From NCBI RefSeq assembly GCF_001708445.1, contig NZ_CP015637.1:2047001-2111000 (forward strand): a stretch of DNA of 64,000 nt. Reading direction: 5' to 3'. Under the pieces are notes generated by a model, which was given only the letters and a program-made list of their open reading frames with translations, made no database searches and was not told where the DNA came from. A program made the position numbers and the translations under genes. This DNA comes from Pseudomonas fluorescens (GTDB lineage Bacteria; Pseudomonadota; Gammaproteobacteria; Pseudomonadales; Pseudomonadaceae). Of the stretch, positions 61,363 through 64,000 are shown piece by piece. Position 1 is the stretch's first letter. Each line of letters opens with the position of its first letter.

Positions 61363-62388
61363 TCAGGCGTTCAAGGCGTCTGGCCCTGCTTCATATTGCG
61401 CATGGTGAGCCGCTATCGCCCAAGCGATACGCGCCAGTTTGTTGGCCAGGGCACAGGCCACCACATTCGAGTGTCGTCGGCGCAGCAGCGCTCGCACCCA
61501 GTCGGCCAAAGCCCCCTTCTGATGATCCAGCCTCTGCATGTAAACCCTGGAGCATTGCACCAGCAGTTGCCGCAGGTGCTTGTCACCCCGCTTGCTGATC
61601 CCCAACAAATTGGCTTTGCCGCCCGTGCTGTACTGTCGCGGCACCAAGCCCACTGAAGCCGCAAAATCGCGACTGCATCGGTATTGCTTGCCATCGCCCA
61701 TTTCTACAGCCAGAAGGCTGGCGGTGATCGGACCGACACACGGCATGCTAAGCAAACGGCTCCCCAGATCATCGTCGGCCAGCTGGCAAGCCAGTTGTTT
61801 GTCCAGTTCCTTGATCTGTTCATCCAGGTAAACGAAGTGATCGTGCAGGCGTTGCAACAGCACTGTCAGCCGCACAGGCAGCTCATGCTCGGCCAAAACA
61901 GCTGCCAAACGCTTCATGATGGCTGAGCCTTTGGGCAGGCTGATGCCAAATTCCAGCAGGAAACCGTGCATCTGATTGGCTGTCTTGGTGCGGTCATGCA
62001 CCAACGACTCGCGCATGCGATGCAGGACAGACAGGGTTTGCTGAGACTCGGTTTTAGGCGTAACGAAGCGCATGGACGGACGGGAAGCCGCCTCGCAAAT
62101 GGCCTCTGCGTCGATAAAGTCATTTTTGTTGCCCTTGACGAAAGGGCGGACAAACTGCGGTGAAATCAACTTGGTCGTATGCCCCATCGCCGCAAGCTGA
62201 CGGGCGATGAAGTGAGAGCCGGCACAGGCTTCCGTTACCACGACGCAGCTCGGCAAGTTGCCGAAGAACCGCATCATCTGCGCTCGCGAGAGCTTTTTGC
62301 GAAACACCTCGCGGCCCGATTTGTCTTGGCCCAGAAGGTGGAAATTATGTTTGCCGAGATCGATCCCGATCAGCGCTGACTCGCTCAT
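61363..62388 (-). CDS. IS110 family transposase (IS1111-type)
   Basis: A 341-residue DEDD-type transposase. The N-terminal RuvC-like domain has Asp10 (IGIDLGKHNFHLLG), Glu53 (VTEACAG) and Asp90/Asp93 (NDFIDAEAI). A coiled linker follows, and the C-terminal Transposase_20 domain has MPCVGPITASLLAVEMGD and SVGLVPRQYSTGGK with the presumed catalytic Ser254, then LLGISKRGDKHLR. The last two blocks are typical of the IS1111 branch. ATG 62388 opens the domain (MSESALIGID). The frame is intact, so it may be active. Confidence 0.93.
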   Translation of the reverse strand: MSESALIGIDLGKHNFHLLGQDKSGREVFRKKLSRAQMMRFFGNLPSCVVVTEACAGSHFIARQLAAMGHTTKLISPQFVRPFVKGNKNDFIDAEAICEAASRPSMRFVTPKTESQQTLSVLHRMRESLVHDRTKTANQMHGFLLEFGISLPKGSAIMKRLAAVLAEHELPVRLTVLLQRLHDHFVYLDEQIKELDKQLACQLADDDLGSRLLSMPCVGPITASLLAVEMGDGKQYRCSRDFAASVGLVPRQYSTGGKANLLGISKRGDKHLRQLLVQCSRVYMQRLDHQKGALADWVRALLRRRHSNVVACALANKLARIAWAIAAHHAQYEAGPDALNA

Positions 62389-62461
62389 GATGATGGCCTC
62401 CAAAAACAAAACACCTTGCGAAAGCGTAGCCCTCGCAGGGTGTGGGGGTGACCATCTCATT

Positions 62462-62502
62462 AGCCCGGGGGCGTTCTTCAATGAACGGCCCCGGGCTTTT
62501 TT
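62462..62502 (+). terminator. Strong hairpin with T-run near the sstT 3' end
   Basis: AGCCCGGGG-CGTTC/GAACG-CCCCGGGCT with the loop TTCAAT, followed by TTTTTT on the + strand. It lies 12 bases beyond the sstT stop. The T-run faces the + direction, so its primary client is a + strand transcript, perhaps DUF1993 before the IS insertion; the stem could also end sstT mRNA. Confidence 0.75.
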
Positions 62503-62513
62503 ACGCCTGGAGT

Positions 62514-63734
62514 TCAAGCAGGCAGTTCTTCCTTGCCCAGGCACGCGGCCGCGGTAAACAACACATCCGTGGACGAGTTAAGTGCAGTCTCCGCCGAATC
62601 CTGCAACACACCGATGATGAAACCGACCGCCACCACCTGCATGGCAATTTCGCTGGGAATGCCGAACAGGCTGCACGCCAGGGGAATCAGCAGCAGTGAA
62701 CCACCGGCCACCCCCGAGGCTCCGCAGGCACAGACTGCCGCGACGACGCTGAGCAGTACGGCGGTGGGCAGGTCGACGGCAATCCCGAGGGTGTGCACGG
62801 CAGCCAGGGTCAATACGGTGATGGTGATCGCGGCGCCGGCCATATTGATGGTGGCGCCCAGGGGGATCGACACCGAGTAGGTGTCCTCATGCAGGCCCAG
62901 GCGTTTGCTCAACGCCAGGTTTACCGGAATATTCGCCGCCGAGCTGCGGGTGAAGAAGGCGGTGATGCCACTTTCGCGCAGGCACATCAGCACCAGTGGG
63001 TACGGGTTGCGGCGCAGCTTCCAGAACACGATGGCCGGGTTGATCACCAAGGCCACGAACAGCATGCAGCCGATCAACACCACCAACAGGTGCGCATAGC
63101 CGAGCAGGGCGCTGAAACCGGAAGTGGCCAGGGTCGAGGCCACCAGGCCGAAGATACCCAGCGGCGCAAAGCGGATCACCACGCGCACAATCAAGGTGAC
63201 GCCGTTGGACAGGTCGTCGAGTACGGTGCGGGTGGTTTCGTCGGCATGGCGAATCGCGATCCCCATGCCGATGGCCCAGGCCAGGATGCCGATGAAGTTG
63301 GCATTCATCAGGGCACTGATCGGGTTATCCACCACGCTGAGCAGCAGGCTTTGCAGCACCTCGCCGATGCCGCCGGGGGCGCTCACCGTGGCGTCATGGG
63401 TGGCCAGTACGAGGAACGAGGGAAACAGGGTGCTGGCGATCACCGCAACGACTGCCGCGGCAAAGGTGCCCAGCAGGTACAGGAACAGGATCGGCTTGAT
63501 ATGGGTTTCCTGGCCGTGTTTATGGTTGGCGATCGACGCCATGACCAGCACAAACACCAGGATCGGCGCGACGGCCTTGAGCGCAGTGACAAACACTTTG
63601 CCGATAAACCCGGTGGCCTTGGCGGCGTCGGGCAACAACAGGGCCAGCAGGATACCGGCGATCAAGCCGATGACGATTTGCGTGACCAGGCTGACACGCG
63701 CAAGTCGTTGAAAGAGGGAAGGGGCAGCAGTCAT
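62514..63734 (-). CDS. sstT: Serine/threonine:Na+ symporter SstT
   Basis: A 406-residue member of the DAACS/glutamate transporter fold. Eight helices are visible; the hairpin and substrate-site motifs include [18 protein letters not shown] and [20 protein letters not shown], and the [20 protein letters not shown] segment is specific to SstT. Serine-rich SSAANIPV corresponds to re-entrant loop HP1. Length close to E. coli SstT (414). Confidence 0.93.
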   Translation of the reverse strand: MTAAPSLFQRLARVSLVTQIVIGLIAGILLALLLPDAAKATGFIGKVFVTALKAVAPILVFVLVMASIANHKHGQETHIKPILFLYLLGTFAAAVVAVIASTLFPSFLVLATHDATVSAPGGIGEVLQSLLLSVVDNPISALMNANFIGILAWAIGMGIAIRHADETTRTVLDDLSNGVTLIVRVVIRFAPLGIFGLVASTLATSGFSALLGYAHLLVVLIGCMLFVALVINPAIVFWKLRRNPYPLVLMCLRESGITAFFTRSSAANIPVNLALSKRLGLHEDTYSVSIPLGATINMAGAAITITVLTLAAVHTLGIAVDLPTAVLLSVVAAVCACGASGVAGGSLLLIPLACSLFGIPSEIAMQVVAVGFIIGVLQDSAETALNSSTDVLFTAAACLGKEELPA

Positions 63735-63973
63735 AAAGTTGTCTCTGTTTTTTTAATGGGTGCAGCAGGGCGGGCGGAAAGGGCTGTAGGAAACAGGTCG
63801 CGAAGTCTAGCATGCTGCACGAACTGTCCCGGCCAATGCGGCAATGCGTCACCGGCCGGGCGCCGGTCTTAGCCAAGTCCGGACATGTTCTGTTAAGATT
63901 CTTGCCTCTCATCTTTCCTCTCCGTCAGCGAGCCCCCAGGGCAGTCGTTGATGTCGTCGTTTCTGGAGTTTTC

Positions 63974-64000
63974 ATGCTGTTTCCGATCCTGCTGCTGTCG
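63974..64000 (+). CDS. Start of a gene cut by the window edge
   Basis: ATG 63974 has TCTGGAG seven bases upstream, and the nine visible residues (MLFPILLLS) are strongly hydrophobic, as at the start of a membrane protein or a signal. It diverges from sstT. The family cannot be told from nine residues. Confidence 0.5.

Larger units (their letters stand above)
61200..62450 (-). mobile_element. IS110 family (IS1111-type) insertion sequence, ends approximate
   Basis: The unit consists of the transposase gene 61363-62388 with non-coding ends. IS110 elements lack standard terminal repeats and target duplications, so edges are estimates. Upstream of the transposase an 11-bp inverted repeat (ACACCTTGCGA 62411-62421, TCGCAGGGTGT 62433-62443) could be the subterminal repeat of one end. 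It is inserted between the DUF1993 gene and sstT. Confidence 0.55.

Overview
The window is chromosomal DNA from a Pseudomonas of the fluorescens group. It is GC-rich, carries GTGGGAG/GTGGCGAG-type REP palindromes, and holds gene blocks familiar from pseudomonads: a psl exopolysaccharide operon, isonitrile hydratase, and a PepSY/two-component/chemoreceptor block ordered like the bqs(car)RS-tlpQ-ctpM region of P. aeruginosa. No rRNA, tRNA or CRISPR was seen.

1-9.3 kb (minus strand): the promoter-proximal part of a psl operon, pslA-B-C-D-E-F-G and the first 36 codons of pslH. Genes overlap or nearly touch. Two palindromic FleQ-like boxes lie in the long leader upstream of pslA. 9.9-15.5 kb: a LysE exporter, inhA with a divergent GlxA-type regulator, an alpha/beta-hydrolase pseudogene broken by a 223-bp palindromic element, then a GH15 hydrolase with an SDR. 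15.6-20.6 kb: an AraC-type regulator and a complete tripartite drug efflux operon (outer membrane factor, HlyD adaptor, DHA2 pump). 20.7-24.1 kb: an alpha/beta hydrolase, an FMN reductase, a second GlxA-type regulator and a Pro-1 tautomerase.

24.4-27.3 kb: a small accessory locus with two HrpL-box-like promoters. One drives a protein with Cys/Pro repeats and a HrpF/NolX-like C-terminal domain; the other drives a related gene now split by a frame change. No type III apparatus gene is in view. 27.3-29.8 kb: an MFS transporter and a DapF-like protein whose two catalytic cysteines are both serine. 30.1-35.9 kb: a type VI module, vgrG, DUF4123 adaptor, lipoprotein (probable immunity) and class 3 lipase effector, with an abrupt composition change inside the lipase gene.

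35.9-42.2 kb: cytosine use (codB, PucR regulator, codA), a NUDIX hydrolase, queD and a patatin-like lipase. 42.4-50.8 kb: two PepSY proteins, a response regulator, its sensor kinase, two chemoreceptors and a transporter. 50.8-56.1 kb: trhP, whose start region is duplicated about 3.9 kb away; the two 144-bp copies bracket an AT-richer island with three exported proteins. 56.2-64 kb: an AI-2E family transporter, small conserved proteins, a shikimate-dehydrogenase-like protein, a REPIN split by a second copy of the 224-bp element, yceH, a DUF1993 protein, an IS110/IS1111-type insertion sequence, sstT and the start of one more gene.
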